Origin: Cyanobacteriota bacterium
GTDB taxonomy: Bacteria; Acidobacteriota; Vicinamibacteria; Vicinamibacterales; UBA2999
DNA length: 64,000 bases
Assembly: GCA_019752015.1 (NCBI GenBank)
Contig: JAIEMQ010000013.1
Location: forward strand, 1 to 64,000
Direction of reading: 5' to 3'
Part shown: positions 8,138 to 19,246 of the stretch, in pieces
Layout: the number at the start of each line of letters is the position of its first letter
Numbering within the stretch: the stretch's first letter is position 1
Notes under the pieces: model-generated
Seen by the model: only the letters and a program-made list of their open reading frames with translations
Told to the model about the DNA's origin: nothing
Database searches by the model: none
Made by a program: the position numbers and the translations under genes

Positions 8138-9424
8138 CTACGTTCTGCGGAGGACTGCGCCGAAGAAGGCTTCGAGGTGATCGCGAAATGGCAGCGTTTG
8201 GTGCGACCGTTCCAGCGCGTAATCAGTGCGGCTGGCAAGGAACGCGGCGACGACTGCTTCATTCTCTTCGGGCTCGCTCGAGCAGGTCGAGTAGAGCAGG
8301 CGGCCGCCCGGCTTTACGAGATCGGCGGCGCGCGCGAGCAGCTCGAGTTGGGCGGCGGCGAAGCCCTGCAGATCACCCGGCGCGCGGCGCCAGCGGATGT
8401 CTGGGTCGCGGCGGACCGTGCCGAGGCCGGAACACGGCGCATCGATCAGCACGAGATCGAACATCTGCTCGGCGAAGGGGAGCGGTCCGTCGCCGGGAGC
8501 ATGGACGACCTTCGCATTGCGAACCTTGCATCGGGCGAGCGTGGTCGCCAAGAGCCGAACGCGCTGAGGCCTCACGTCGCAGGCAATCACCCTGCCGGAC
8601 GCGCCGACGGCGGCGCTCAGCGCGAGCGTCTTGCCTCCGGGGGACGCGCACAGATCGAGGGCGATCGCTCCGTCAGCAGGAGTGGCCAGCTCTCCAATCA
8701 ACTGCGAGGCTTCATCCTGCACGACGAAACGGCCTTCGGTGAATGCCACGGTGCCGAGCGGCCTGCCGTCGATTACTCGCAGGCCGAACGCCGCGCGCCC
8801 GGTCGGTTCGGTCGCAACGCCCGCGCCGGCGAGCTCCCGGGCGAGCGCTTCGCGAGTGGTGAGGTGCCGCGTGACGGCAAGGCACATCGCCGCGTGTTCG
8901 TTGTTGAACGTCAACCACGTTTCCGTCGCGGCGGCGCCGTAGCGGTGCAGCCAGCGGTCCACCAGCCATCGGGGGTGCGAGTGAACGACGGCGAGGTATT
9001 CGGCGGCGTTTTCGCGTGGCGGCCAGGTGAGGGATTCGCGATCGCGCGACACCGATCTCAACACGGCGTTCGTCAGCCCGGCGGCGCTCGATTTCCCCGA
9101 CCTCCGAGTCAGTTCGACCGCATCGTTAATCACAGCGGACGCGGGCAGCCGCGACAGATAGATCAACTGAAAGGCGCTCATGCGCAACACGCGCAGGACC
9201 GCCGCATCGAGTTTGGCAATGGGCCGCTTCACGCGCAGCGACAGCTGATAGTCCAGCGCCGCCTGCATCCGCAGAGTGCCGGTGACGATTTCCAGCAGCA
9301 GAGCGCGGTCGCGATCGTCGGTGAGGCCGGCGCGAGCGCGCGCGATGGCGCTGCCCATGTCGAGATCGCCGGCGTCGATCACGGCCAGCGCATCGATCGC
9401 CGCCCGTCGCGCCGGCGCGATCAT
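8138..9424 (-). CDS. rsmB: 16S rRNA (cytosine(967)-C(5))-methyltransferase RsmB
   Basis: 428-residue rRNA methyltransferase with an N-terminal NusB-like helical domain (about 1-135) and a C-terminal SAM-dependent Nol1/Nop2/Sun domain. Seen are the SAM-binding LDLCASPGGKTLALS, the LIDAPCSGLGTVRRDPD loop with one active-site cysteine, and YSTCSSEPEENE with the second. The start ATG (MIAPARRAAID) overlaps the fmt stop as ATGA; a much longer upstream reading of the same frame only mirrors fmt and is ignored. It is part of the def-fmt-rsmB translation cluster. Confidence 0.94.
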   Translation of the reverse strand: MIAPARRAAIDALAVIDAGDLDMGSAIARARAGLTDDRDRALLLEIVTGTLRMQAALDYQLSLRVKRPIAKLDAAVLRVLRMSAFQLIYLSRLPASAVINDAVELTRRSGKSSAAGLTNAVLRSVSRDRESLTWPPRENAAEYLAVVHSHPRWLVDRWLHRYGAAATETWLTFNNEHAAMCLAVTRHLTTREALARELAGAGVATEPTGRAAFGLRVIDGRPLGTVAFTEGRFVVQDEASQLIGELATPADGAIALDLCASPGGKTLALSAAVGASGRVIACDVRPQRVRLLATTLARCKVRNAKVVHAPGDGPLPFAEQMFDLVLIDAPCSGLGTVRRDPDIRWRRAPGDLQGFAAAQLELLARAADLVKPGGRLLYSTCSSEPEENEAVVAAFLASRTDYALERSHQTLPFRDHLEAFFGAVLRRT

Positions 9425-10371
9425 GGCTGGACGAACCGGGCGCCGGGCACGAGCACCTGCGCCGCCATGACCTCGCGGGCGCCCATGACCCGTTTGCCTT
9501 CGAGTTGTATGTCGACGAGCTCGAGCGTCGTGCGATCGCCGCACACCACATGCAGGCCGTCGATCGGCGTGGCGTGCACGATGGTGCCGGGAGCTTCGTT
9601 CAGGGTCGGGCGTGTCGACAGGCGCGAGCGGTGAAGGATGTAGCGTGTGTGCCCGAGGTAAGTGAACGCGTGCGGCCACGGCCACAAGCCGCGAACCAGA
9701 TTGTGAATCCGCGGCGCCGGCAGCTTCCAGTCGACAATGCCTTCTGCCCTGGCCAGCTTCGGCGCGTAGGTGACGAGCGAGTGATCCTGCGGAGTCTCTC
9801 GCACCGTGCCGGCTTCAATGGCGTCCAGCGTCTTGATCAGCAGCTCGGCGCCGCGAACGGCGAGCTTCGACTCCACGATCGTGGTCGTATCGTCGGCATC
9901 GATCGGCACGATCGCCGCCGCCAGCATGGGCCCGGCGTCGAGCTCCTTGACGACGCGCATGATCGTGACGCCGGTTTCGGCGTCGCCGTTGATGACCGCG
10001 CGATGGATTGGAGACGCGCCTCGATACTTGGGCAGCAGCGAGGCATGGACGTTGATGAGGCCGAAACGCGGCGCGGCGAGTAGCCAGTCGGGCAGGATCT
10101 TGCCGTAGGCCGCGACCACGCCGATGTCGGCCTTCAGCGCGGCGAACGGCAACTCGAATTGATCGCGCGCCAGTTTCGCCGGTTGCAGTACCGGCAGCCG
10201 CCACGATGCCGCCAGTGACTTTACCGGGCCGTCGGTAATCTGCTGCCCGCGTCCGCGAGGCCTGTCGGGCTGCGTGACCACGCCAACCACCTGATGAGGC
10301 GAATTCACGAGGTGCTCGAGGGCCGGCACCGCAAACGCCGGTGTGCCGAAGAAGGCCACCCGCAGCGGCAT
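9421..10371 (-). CDS. fmt: Methionyl-tRNA formyltransferase
   Basis: 316-residue enzyme that formylates initiator Met-tRNA using 10-formyl-tetrahydrofolate. The N-terminal formyltransferase domain begins RVAFFGTPAFAVPALEHL, and carries VVTQPDRPRGRGQ and the signature LLPKYRGASPIHRAVINGD (Asn/His/Asp active-site region), followed by TGVTIMR. The C-terminal OB-like domain starts near residue 205 (RAEGIVDWK). Length matches the family. It lies 7 bases after def and overlaps rsmB, as in many bacteria. Confidence 0.97.
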   Translation of the reverse strand: MPLRVAFFGTPAFAVPALEHLVNSPHQVVGVVTQPDRPRGRGQQITDGPVKSLAASWRLPVLQPAKLARDQFELPFAALKADIGVVAAYGKILPDWLLAAPRFGLINVHASLLPKYRGASPIHRAVINGDAETGVTIMRVVKELDAGPMLAAAIVPIDADDTTTIVESKLAVRGAELLIKTLDAIEAGTVRETPQDHSLVTYAPKLARAEGIVDWKLPAPRIHNLVRGLWPWPHAFTYLGHTRYILHRSRLSTRPTLNEAPGTIVHATPIDGLHVVCGDRTTLELVDIQLEGKRVMGAREVMAAQVLVPGARFVQP

Positions 10372-10378
10372 CAGCAGC

Positions 10379-10888
10379 TCACCACTTGCCGGCCTTCGAC
10401 AGCTTCTTGATCTTTCTCAAGATCAAGTCGCGTGAGATCCCGCGCAGGCGATCGACGAACAGGCACGAGTTCAGGTGATCGATCTCGTGCTGCAGCGCGC
10501 GCGCCATCAGCCCTTCGCCTTCGAGGCGGAATATCTTGCCATGACGATTCAGGCCTTCGACGACCACGCGTTGGGGCCGCGCCACGGTCGCGGTGAATCC
10601 CGGGATGCTGAGGCAGCCCTCTTCTTCGAGCTGCATGCCCTCGCGCTCGACGAACTGCGGGTTGATCATCGCGTGCAGCGCCGAGGGGTCCTTGCCGAAC
10701 GACAAGTCGATCACGAAAATCTTCAGCGACACGCCGACCTGCGGCGCGGCCAGGCCGATGCCGGGCGCCGCGTACATCGTTTCGATCATGTCGTCGATCA
10801 GCGTTTCGATCTCCGGCGTGATCGTCTCCACGGCGAGCGCCGGCTCGCTGAGGATCGAGTCCCCGAGTCTGAGGATGGGTCTGAGCAC
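10379..10888 (-). CDS. def: Peptide deformylase
   Basis: 169-residue Fe/Zn peptide deformylase, which removes the formyl group from new proteins. All three motifs are present: GIGLAAPQVG (motif 1), EEGCLSIPG with the cysteine metal ligand (motif 2) and QHEIDHLN with the two histidine ligands and catalytic Glu (motif 3). It starts 3 bases after the aroC stop and precedes fmt. Confidence 0.97.
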   Translation of the reverse strand: MLRPILRLGDSILSEPALAVETITPEIETLIDDMIETMYAAPGIGLAAPQVGVSLKIFVIDLSFGKDPSALHAMINPQFVEREGMQLEEEGCLSIPGFTATVARPQRVVVEGLNRHGKIFRLEGEGLMARALQHEIDHLNSCLFVDRLRGISRDLILRKIKKLSKAGKW

Positions 10889-10891
10889 AGC

Positions 10892-12115
10892 TCAGGCCCG
10901 GGCGGGCGCCGGGCGGCGCGCGACGCGCCCGCGAATGCGCGAGCCGGTGCCGGTCACGCGGGCGCGGAGATCGACCATCGAATCGCCTCCGAACCGTTCG
11001 AGCAAGGCGTCGGCGAGCACGAGGCCCACCATCGCTTCACCGACGACCGCCGCGGCGGGCACCGCGCACGTATCGCTGCGCTCGATCGCGGCCGGCGCTT
11101 CTTCGAGCGTCGTCAGATCGACCGAACGCAGCGGCTTCATCAGCGTCGAGATCGGCTTCATGAAGCCGGTGACGCGCAGCTCTTCGCCATTGGTCACGCC
11201 GCCTTCGAGGCCGCCGGCGCGATTGGTCGGCCGGACGATCATCGGCTCACCGGTCGCAGCCGCCGGATTGGCGACGATTTCGTCGTGCACCTGTGATCCG
11301 GGCCGGCGCGCGCCTTCGACGCCGTCGCCGATGGAGATCGCCTTGATCGCCGGTATCGACATCAGCGCCTGGGCCAGGCGGCCATCGAGCTTGCGATCCC
11401 ACTGCACGTAGCTGCCGAGACCCACCGGCACGTTGCGCGCGATCACTTCGAATGATCCGCCGAGCGTGTCGCCGGCTTCCTTGGCGGCGTCGATCGCCGC
11501 CATCATCTGTCTTTCGATCGTCGTATCGGCGCAGCGGAGCGGCGCTTCGGGCGCCAGGGCGCGAGCGGCCTCGAACGACACCGGCGCGCCCGCCGGAACG
11601 ACGATGGCACCGATGCCGGTGATGTGGCTGGTGATGTCGCAGCCGACGGCGAGCAGGAGCTGGCGGGCGACGGCGCCGGCAGCGACTCGGGCCGCCGTCT
11701 CCCGAGCGCTGGCGCGCTCGAGGACATCGCGGATGTCGTCGTGATCGTATTTGAGCGCGCCGGCGAGATCGGCATGACCGGGCCGCGGCCGAACGACCGG
11801 CGCGCGATTGGCGCCGGCCGATCCGGCCGGTGCCTGCGGCTCGACGTGCATCGTGTTCTGCCAGTTCTCCCAGTCCTTGTTGCGAACGAGCATCGCCACC
11901 GGAGCGCCGGTCGTCTTGCCGCGGCGCACGCCCGACAGGATCTCGGCGCGATCGGATTCGATCGCCATGCGGCGGCCGCGGCCGTAACCAGCCTGGCGGC
12001 GCCGCAGTTCAAGAGTGATCGCGTCGAAATCGATCGCCAGGCCGGCGGGCAAACCTTCCAGGATGGTGACGAGGCCTTGTCCGTGTGACTCACCGGACGT
12101 CAGAAAACGCAGCAT
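10892..12115 (-). CDS. aroC: Chorismate synthase
   Basis: 407-residue FMN-dependent enzyme that converts 5-enolpyruvylshikimate 3-phosphate to chorismate, the last step of the shikimate pathway. The N-terminal LRFLTSGESHGQGL is the chorismate synthase signature 1; GYGRGRRMAIESD and the ASARETAARVAAGA region are also typical. The start at MLRFLTSGE is chosen over the longer frame because it is the family N-terminus. It is the first gene of the long minus-strand operon and is separated from the other aromatic genes at 23-34 kb. A TACAAT hexamer ends 9 bases before the ATG (12130-12125) and may be its -10. Confidence 0.96.
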   Translation of the reverse strand: MLRFLTSGESHGQGLVTILEGLPAGLAIDFDAITLELRRRQAGYGRGRRMAIESDRAEILSGVRRGKTTGAPVAMLVRNKDWENWQNTMHVEPQAPAGSAGANRAPVVRPRPGHADLAGALKYDHDDIRDVLERASARETAARVAAGAVARQLLLAVGCDITSHITGIGAIVVPAGAPVSFEAARALAPEAPLRCADTTIERQMMAAIDAAKEAGDTLGGSFEVIARNVPVGLGSYVQWDRKLDGRLAQALMSIPAIKAISIGDGVEGARRPGSQVHDEIVANPAAATGEPMIVRPTNRAGGLEGGVTNGEELRVTGFMKPISTLMKPLRSVDLTTLEEAPAAIERSDTCAVPAAAVVGEAMVGLVLADALLERFGGDSMVDLRARVTGTGSRIRGRVARRPAPARA

Positions 12116-12225
12116 TCGCCGAGCATTGTATATGAAGAAACTGCGACGTCTTTGACGCGCGCTCGCCGGATCACGCGGAGAGTTGCGAATTCGCGCGGGG
12201 CCTTTCGTTTGCAGGATCGAGCGCC

Positions 12226-14505
<2,280 letters not shown>

Positions 14506-14511
14506 GCACGA

Positions 14512-15432
14512 GTGCTGCGCTATTTCGTTCGCCGCGTGTTCCTCGCCGTGCCGGTGTTGCTCGGTGTCGCCACGCTGGTGTTTTCGCTGATCCACCTGGT
14601 GCCCGGCGATCCCGCGCAGGCGATGATGGGTGACGGCGCGTCGCCGCAGGATGTGGCCGAGCTTCGCAAGAGCCTGGGGCTCGATCAGCCGCTGTTCACG
14701 CAATATGCCGGCTTCCTTCGCAATGCGATCACGGGCGATCTCGGCAACTCGTTCCGCACCGGCCAGCCGGTGACGACGATGATCGTCGAGCGGATTCCGG
14801 CAACGGCGGAACTGGCGATCGCCGCGATGATCATCGCGATCCTGATGGCGGTTCCGCTGGGCGTCATCGCCGCCGTCTGGCGAGGAACGGCGATCGATTA
14901 CAGCGCCATGACGTTCGCGCTGGCCGGCGTGTCGATACCGAATTTCTGGCTCGGACCGCTCCTGGCGATTGTATTCGCCGTCGAGCTCGGCTGGCTGCCG
15001 GTCTCGGGCCGCGGCACGCTGGCGCATCTCGTCCTGCCGGCGATTTCGCTCGGGCTCGCGCTGGCCGCGATCCTCGCGCGGATGACGCGCGCCAGCCTGC
15101 TCGACGAGCTCGGCGAGCTGTACGTTCGCGCCGCTCGCGCACGCGGGGTTTCGAACACCGCCGCGATCACCACTCACGCGCTGCGCAACAGCATGGTGCC
15201 GCTGTTGACGATCATCGCGTTGCAGTTCGGCGCGGTCCTGACCGGCGCCGTGATCACGGAAACGATCTTCGCGTGGCCCGGCATCGGACGCTTGCTGATC
15301 CAATCGATCGGCTTCCGCGATTACCCGATGGTGCAGGGCTGCATCCTGCTCATCGCCGTCACCTACGTCACCGTGAATCTGATCACCGACCTGATGTACG
15401 GCGTTCTCGATCCCCGGATTAGATACGAATGA
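14512..15432 (+). CDS. ABC transporter permease, DppB/OppB family
   Basis: 306-residue inner-membrane permease of a dipeptide/oligopeptide/nickel-type ABC importer. Six hydrophobic helices are visible and the start MLRYFVRRVFLAVPVLLGV is the usual OppB N-terminus. The cytoplasmic coupling loop with the EAA-like motif is YVRAARARGVSNTAAI. The start codon is GTG; a TAGAAT hexamer ends 8 bases upstream. It overlaps the next permease gene. No substrate-binding protein or ATPase gene is nearby, so the rest of the transporter must be encoded elsewhere. Confidence 0.92.
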   Translation: MLRYFVRRVFLAVPVLLGVATLVFSLIHLVPGDPAQAMMGDGASPQDVAELRKSLGLDQPLFTQYAGFLRNAITGDLGNSFRTGQPVTTMIVERIPATAELAIAAMIIAILMAVPLGVIAAVWRGTAIDYSAMTFALAGVSIPNFWLGPLLAIVFAVELGWLPVSGRGTLAHLVLPAISLGLALAAILARMTRASLLDELGELYVRAARARGVSNTAAITTHALRNSMVPLLTIIALQFGAVLTGAVITETIFAWPGIGRLLIQSIGFRDYPMVQGCILLIAVTYVTVNLITDLMYGVLDPRIRYE

Positions 15433-16238
15433 CGTTTCGGTCAGGCCAGGCGCGCGCGGGGCTGGTCATTGTCGCGATCGTCGTGCTCGGCGCGCTGACG
15501 GCGCCGTTGCTGCTGCCGTGGGATCCGGCAACGCAGGATCTGCCGAATCGACTGCAAGGCCCGACGTGGCAGCACTGGTTCGGCCTTGACGAATTGGGCC
15601 GCGACATCCTCGCGCGCGTGCTGCTCGGCGCCCGCGTCTCGCTGATGGTCGGCATCAGTGTCGTCGGCGTATCGTCGATCGTCGGGATGGCGGTCGGCGG
15701 CGTGTCGGGCTATTACGGCGGCCGAATCGATCAGGTGATCGGCCGCGTGATGGACGTGTTGATGGCGTTCCCGGGCATGCTGCTGGCGATCGCGCTCGTC
15801 GCGGTGCTCGGACCAAGCCTCGTCAACGTCGTGATCGCCCTGGCTGTGATCGGGTGGGTGGGCTACGCGCGGCTGGTTCGCGGCCAGGTGCTTCGCGCCC
15901 GCGAATTCGAATACGTCACCGCCGCGAAAGCGCTGGGCGCGGGAACCGCGCGCGTGTTGGTGCGCCACGTGCTGCCGACCGCGGTGCCGCCGATGCTCGT
16001 CCAGGCGACGCTGGGCATGGCCGGCGCGATCCTGTCCGAAGCCGCGCTGAGTTTCCTCGGCCTCGGTGTCCAGCCGCCGACGCCGAGCTGGGGCACGATG
16101 ATCAATGGTGGACGCGTGCATCTGCTCGACGCGCCGCACCTCACGATCTTTCCGGGATTGTTTCTGGCGATCGTCGTCCTGGGGTTCAACTTCCTCGGCG
16201 ACGGCTTACGCGACGCGTTAGACCCGCGGAGAACGTGA
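15429..16238 (+). CDS. ABC transporter permease, DppC/OppC family
   Basis: 269-residue partner permease. The OppC_N-like first helix is followed by HWFGLDELGRDILARVLLGARVSL, typical of this family, and the coupling-loop motif YVTAAKALGAGTARVLVRHVLP. The C-terminus GVQPPTPSWGTMI is also characteristic. Start ATGA overlaps the stop of the first permease. The substrate (peptide, nickel, other) cannot be assigned. Confidence 0.92.
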   Translation: MTFRSGQARAGLVIVAIVVLGALTAPLLLPWDPATQDLPNRLQGPTWQHWFGLDELGRDILARVLLGARVSLMVGISVVGVSSIVGMAVGGVSGYYGGRIDQVIGRVMDVLMAFPGMLLAIALVAVLGPSLVNVVIALAVIGWVGYARLVRGQVLRAREFEYVTAAKALGAGTARVLVRHVLPTAVPPMLVQATLGMAGAILSEAALSFLGLGVQPPTPSWGTMINGGRVHLLDAPHLTIFPGLFLAIVVLGFNFLGDGLRDALDPRRT

Positions 16239-16240
16239 CC

Positions 16241-17626
16241 TTATCGCAAAATTCGTCGCTTCATCTGCTGGAGTGGGCCGTTCTCCGGCTCCGCCGCGAG
16301 GGCTTCGTCGATCACCTGGTGCGCGCGGGCAACATCCCCGGCGCGGAACGCGGCGTCGGCGAGCTTGACGGACAGCGCCGGGCTCGGACCGGCTTCGTCG
16401 ATGGCGCGATCGAACCAGCGCACGGCCAGCACGGGCTCGCCCAGCCGCATCGAATAATCCGCGATCCGCGTCGCCACCGTCGCCAGCGGCTTCTCGTCGC
16501 CGATCAACGTCGCGTACTTCAGCAACGCATCGCGCGCATCCTGGATGCGGCCGTCGCGCGCGGTGACGTCGGCAAGCTGCAGGTACGCATCGGGCGGGAC
16601 CGGCAACTTGGCGACCGCCTGTCGCAGCGCGCGCTCCGACGCCTGGCGGTCGCCGGCCAGCATCCACGCGCGGCCGAGCTCCGCATACGTGTCGCTCGAC
16701 GTATCCGACCGGCCGGCGGCATGTTGCAGCGCTTCGATGGCCTTGTTGAGCGCGACCCGATCGCCGCGCCGCCCGGCCTCGGTCAGCCACACGTGGCCGA
16801 GCGCCGCGTAGACGTGCGGCGCATCGGGAAACTTTTCGACGGCGCGGCCGAGCGTGATCACGGCGGCATCCTCGCGTCCGGCGCGCGCCTGCGCCAGGCC
16901 GACCGCCACGAGGCGATCGGAACGCGTCGGCTCGAGCGCGGCGAGCGCTTCGAGTTGATTGATCGCGCGGTTGTAATCGCCGTCCAGCAGATACACATCC
17001 GCGAGCGCCTCACGCGCCGAGGTCTGGCTCGCGGGCGATCGCCGCGCCGCTTCTTCGAGCGATTTTCGAGCCGCCGGGATCTGATCGAGATCGCGCTGCA
17101 CGAGGCCGAGGACGTAATGCGCTTCGCCCATCCCCGGCTCGATCGCCAACGCCTTTTTCAACGCCGGCATGGCTTCCGTGACGCGTCCGGCGCGGTAGCG
17201 CGCCAGGCCAAGTTTGTAGAGGACGCGCGCGTTGCCGTCGTCGAGAGCGATGAACGCGTCGTAGCGCTCGATGGCGCGCTCGTGCCGGCCGAGCGCCACG
17301 TTCACATCGCCAAGCGATTCGATGGCGCGCAAGGAGCTCGGATCGATGTCCGCGGCACTCCGGAAATCTCTCAGGGCGTTTTCGAGCTCATTGAGCGACT
17401 GATACACGGCGCCGCGCTTGAAGTGCGCGACCATGGAATCAGGCTTGCGCGCAATGGCACCGCTATACGCCTCGTTGGCCTGGAACGGCCGCTCGGCAAC
17501 GACCGCGGCATCACCTTCGGCAATCAGGCGCTCGAATTCCCGCTCATTCCGGAGCGCGCCGACGGCGAGGGCCCCGGCAACGCCGGCAATGGCCACTACG
17601 ACCACGGCTGGAATGGTCAATCGCAC
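16241..17626 (-). CDS. TPR-repeat protein with N-terminal membrane anchor
   Basis: About 461 residues. A single hydrophobic segment (IPAVVVVAIAGVAGALAVGAL, residues 4-24) is followed by roughly a dozen tetratricopeptide repeats, for example HFKRGAVYQSLNELENAL, ARVLYKLGLARYRAGR and AHYVLGLVQRDLDQIPAA. TPR arrays act as scaffolds; a specific role is not visible. The GTG at 17626 is chosen because the longer frame runs into the divergent sigma-factor gene and encodes residues unlike a natural N-terminus. It converges on the permease operon, with only 2 bases between the stops. Confidence 0.85.
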   Translation of the reverse strand: MRLTIPAVVVVAIAGVAGALAVGALRNEREFERLIAEGDAAVVAERPFQANEAYSGAIARKPDSMVAHFKRGAVYQSLNELENALRDFRSAADIDPSSLRAIESLGDVNVALGRHERAIERYDAFIALDDGNARVLYKLGLARYRAGRVTEAMPALKKALAIEPGMGEAHYVLGLVQRDLDQIPAARKSLEEAARRSPASQTSAREALADVYLLDGDYNRAINQLEALAALEPTRSDRLVAVGLAQARAGREDAAVITLGRAVEKFPDAPHVYAALGHVWLTEAGRRGDRVALNKAIEALQHAAGRSDTSSDTYAELGRAWMLAGDRQASERALRQAVAKLPVPPDAYLQLADVTARDGRIQDARDALLKYATLIGDEKPLATVATRIADYSMRLGEPVLAVRWFDRAIDEAGPSPALSVKLADAAFRAGDVARAHQVIDEALAAEPENGPLQQMKRRILR

Positions 17627-17670
17627 GTCAGAATGGTAACAGCGCCAGCCGAATTCGGGCCAGAAAACAG

Positions 17671-17698
17671 GGAACTTTCGGCCGAAGGCGGGTTCTAA
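17671..17698 (+). promoter_or_regulatory. ECF-type promoter before a sigma-factor gene
   Basis: GGAACTT (17671-17677) and TCTAA (17694-17698) are separated by 16 bases. This matches the known SigmaE-type consensus (GGAACTT, 15-17 bases, TCTRA). It lies 16 bases before the ATG of an ECF sigma gene, which suggests autoregulation. Confidence 0.65.
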
Positions 17699-17714
17699 TC
17701 CTGATACACTCGCC

Positions 17715-18344
17715 ATGGGCGTTCGCACCGACACCGTCATGAAAGACGCCGGGGCACTCGGATGGGTAGAGGTAGGAAACCGCGAAGCGGTGCTGATCGA
17801 GCGCTGCGCCGCGGGGGAGCCCACCGCCTGCGCCGAGCTCGTGGCGGGCCATGAACGGATGGTTTACCAGCTCGCCCTGCATCTCCTCGGCGACCGCGAC
17901 GAGGCCCTCGACCTCTCGCAGGAAGTGTTCTTCAGCGTTTTCCGGACCATCAAGAATTTCCGCGGCCAGTCGGCCCTCAAGACCTGGATCTATCGCATTG
18001 TCATCAACCAGGCCCGCAATCGCCAGCGTTGGTGGAGGCGGCGTCACAAGGCCGACCAGGTGTCCCTCGATCAGCACGTGGCCGCGCACGGCGACCTGCG
18101 CCAGCCGGGCGATCACACCGCCCCCGATCGCGCCTACGCGCGCAAGCAGCTGGCGGAGCGCCTGTGGAACGCGCTCGATCATCTTCCGTTCGATCAGCGC
18201 ACGGTGATCGTGCTGCGCGAGATCGACGGCCTCAGCTACGAAGACATTGCAGACTCCCTCGGCGTCGCCATCGGCACGGTGAAGTCGCGCCTCACGCGCG
18301 CGCGGCAAACGTTGCGTGACGAGCTCCGGGAGGTCCGCCCATGA
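17715..18344 (+). CDS. RNA polymerase sigma factor, ECF (RpoE-like) family
   Basis: 209-residue group 4 sigma factor. Region 2 (about 40-105) contains ALDLSQEVFFSVFRTI and the -10-recognising LKTWIYRIVINQARNRQRW; region 4 (about 150-200) contains LPFDQRTVIVLREIDGLSYEDIA and VAIGTVKSRLTRAR. An internal ATG at codon 9 is an alternative start. It overlaps the anti-sigma gene by ATGA, the usual arrangement for a released-on-signal system, and has a SigmaE-like promoter 16 bases upstream. Confidence 0.93.
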   Translation: MGVRTDTVMKDAGALGWVEVGNREAVLIERCAAGEPTACAELVAGHERMVYQLALHLLGDRDEALDLSQEVFFSVFRTIKNFRGQSALKTWIYRIVINQARNRQRWWRRRHKADQVSLDQHVAAHGDLRQPGDHTAPDRAYARKQLAERLWNALDHLPFDQRTVIVLREIDGLSYEDIADSLGVAIGTVKSRLTRARQTLRDELREVRP

Positions 18345-19240
18345 TCAGCCAGTATCCGTGCCTCGACCTGCGCGAGCGTCTCGAGGCCTTCCACGACGGT
18401 GAGCTGTCGATCGACGACCGCATCGCGATCCAGCACCACCTGAATGAATGCTCCTCGTGCAACGCCGCCGCCACCGGCCTCGTGGAGCTGAGCTCGACGC
18501 TTCGCGAATTCGCCGCGGTGGTCGGTGAGGATCAGCCCGTCGAAGCGCTCGGCATCCCGTCGCGTGTCATCGAGCGGCTGAAAGTCGAAGAGGCGTTCTC
18601 GATCCGCGCGCAGATCACCGACTGGTTCCAGGACCTGCACCTGGTGTGGGCCGGCCTGGGCGCGTCGATGGCGACCGCGATCTGCATCATCGGCTCGGCG
18701 AGCGTGCTGCATGCCGCGAACCAGGAGCGCCCGAACTCGATGGCGCGCGCCATTGCGGTGCTCGCGAGCCCCGGCTCGAACGACAACCCGATCCGCCTGA
18801 ATTACGACATGGAAGCGCCGCGCGCCGTGACCGATACCGCGATCGACATGGCGGAAGAGGAAGGCGAGTACACGCTGTCCGCGGTCGTATCGCGCGAAGG
18901 CCGCGTCCAGGGCGTCGAGATGATCAACCAGCCGTACGATCGCCCCGGCCTCAACGCGATGCTGAACGAAGCCTACCGCATGAAATTCGCGCCGGCGACC
19001 GCGCGCGGTGATGCCGTGGCGGTCAGCGTGGTGTGGCTGGTGGCGAATACGACGGTCAAGGGCCGGCACGACGAAGACATGCAGGCGCTGCGTCAGGCGC
19101 TGCGATTGAAGACGCAGCCGGCGCCGATTGCGCCGCTGCCGATTCCCGCCGAGGCCGGCGAGCCGAAACCCGCGCAGATGTTGAAGCCGGGTGGACCGGA
19201 AGCCGCGGCGATGGCCGCGAACGCTGCCGGCGGTCTCTAG
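18341..19240 (+). CDS. Zinc-finger anti-sigma factor with extracytoplasmic domain
   Basis: 299 residues. The cytoplasmic N-terminus holds the ZAS zinc-binding motif H-x3-C-x2-C (HLNECSSC, near residue 33) that clamps ECF sigma factors. A membrane helix follows (LGASMATAICIIGSASVL, about 105-122). The outer part (about 125-299) includes EGEYTLSAVVSREGRVQGVEMI, which resembles the TonB C-terminal/energy-transducing fold, and a Pro/Ala/Glu-rich tail. The periplasmic part probably senses the stress. Translationally coupled to the sigma gene. Confidence 0.85.
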   Translation: MISQYPCLDLRERLEAFHDGELSIDDRIAIQHHLNECSSCNAAATGLVELSSTLREFAAVVGEDQPVEALGIPSRVIERLKVEEAFSIRAQITDWFQDLHLVWAGLGASMATAICIIGSASVLHAANQERPNSMARAIAVLASPGSNDNPIRLNYDMEAPRAVTDTAIDMAEEEGEYTLSAVVSREGRVQGVEMINQPYDRPGLNAMLNEAYRMKFAPATARGDAVAVSVVWLVANTTVKGRHDEDMQALRQALRLKTQPAPIAPLPIPAEAGEPKPAQMLKPGGPEAAAMAANAAGGL

Positions 19241-19246
19241 TTCTAG

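Noticed and set aside
7793-9634. Plus-strand open frame of 613 codons over rsmB
   Set aside because: The minus strand encodes clear RsmB and Fmt motifs; the plus frame reads as low-information Arg/Gly-rich sequence.
15854-17698. Plus-strand open frame of 614 codons over the TPR gene
   Set aside because: The minus strand carries regular TPR repeats; the plus frame starts in the middle of the OppC-type permease gene and shows no domain.
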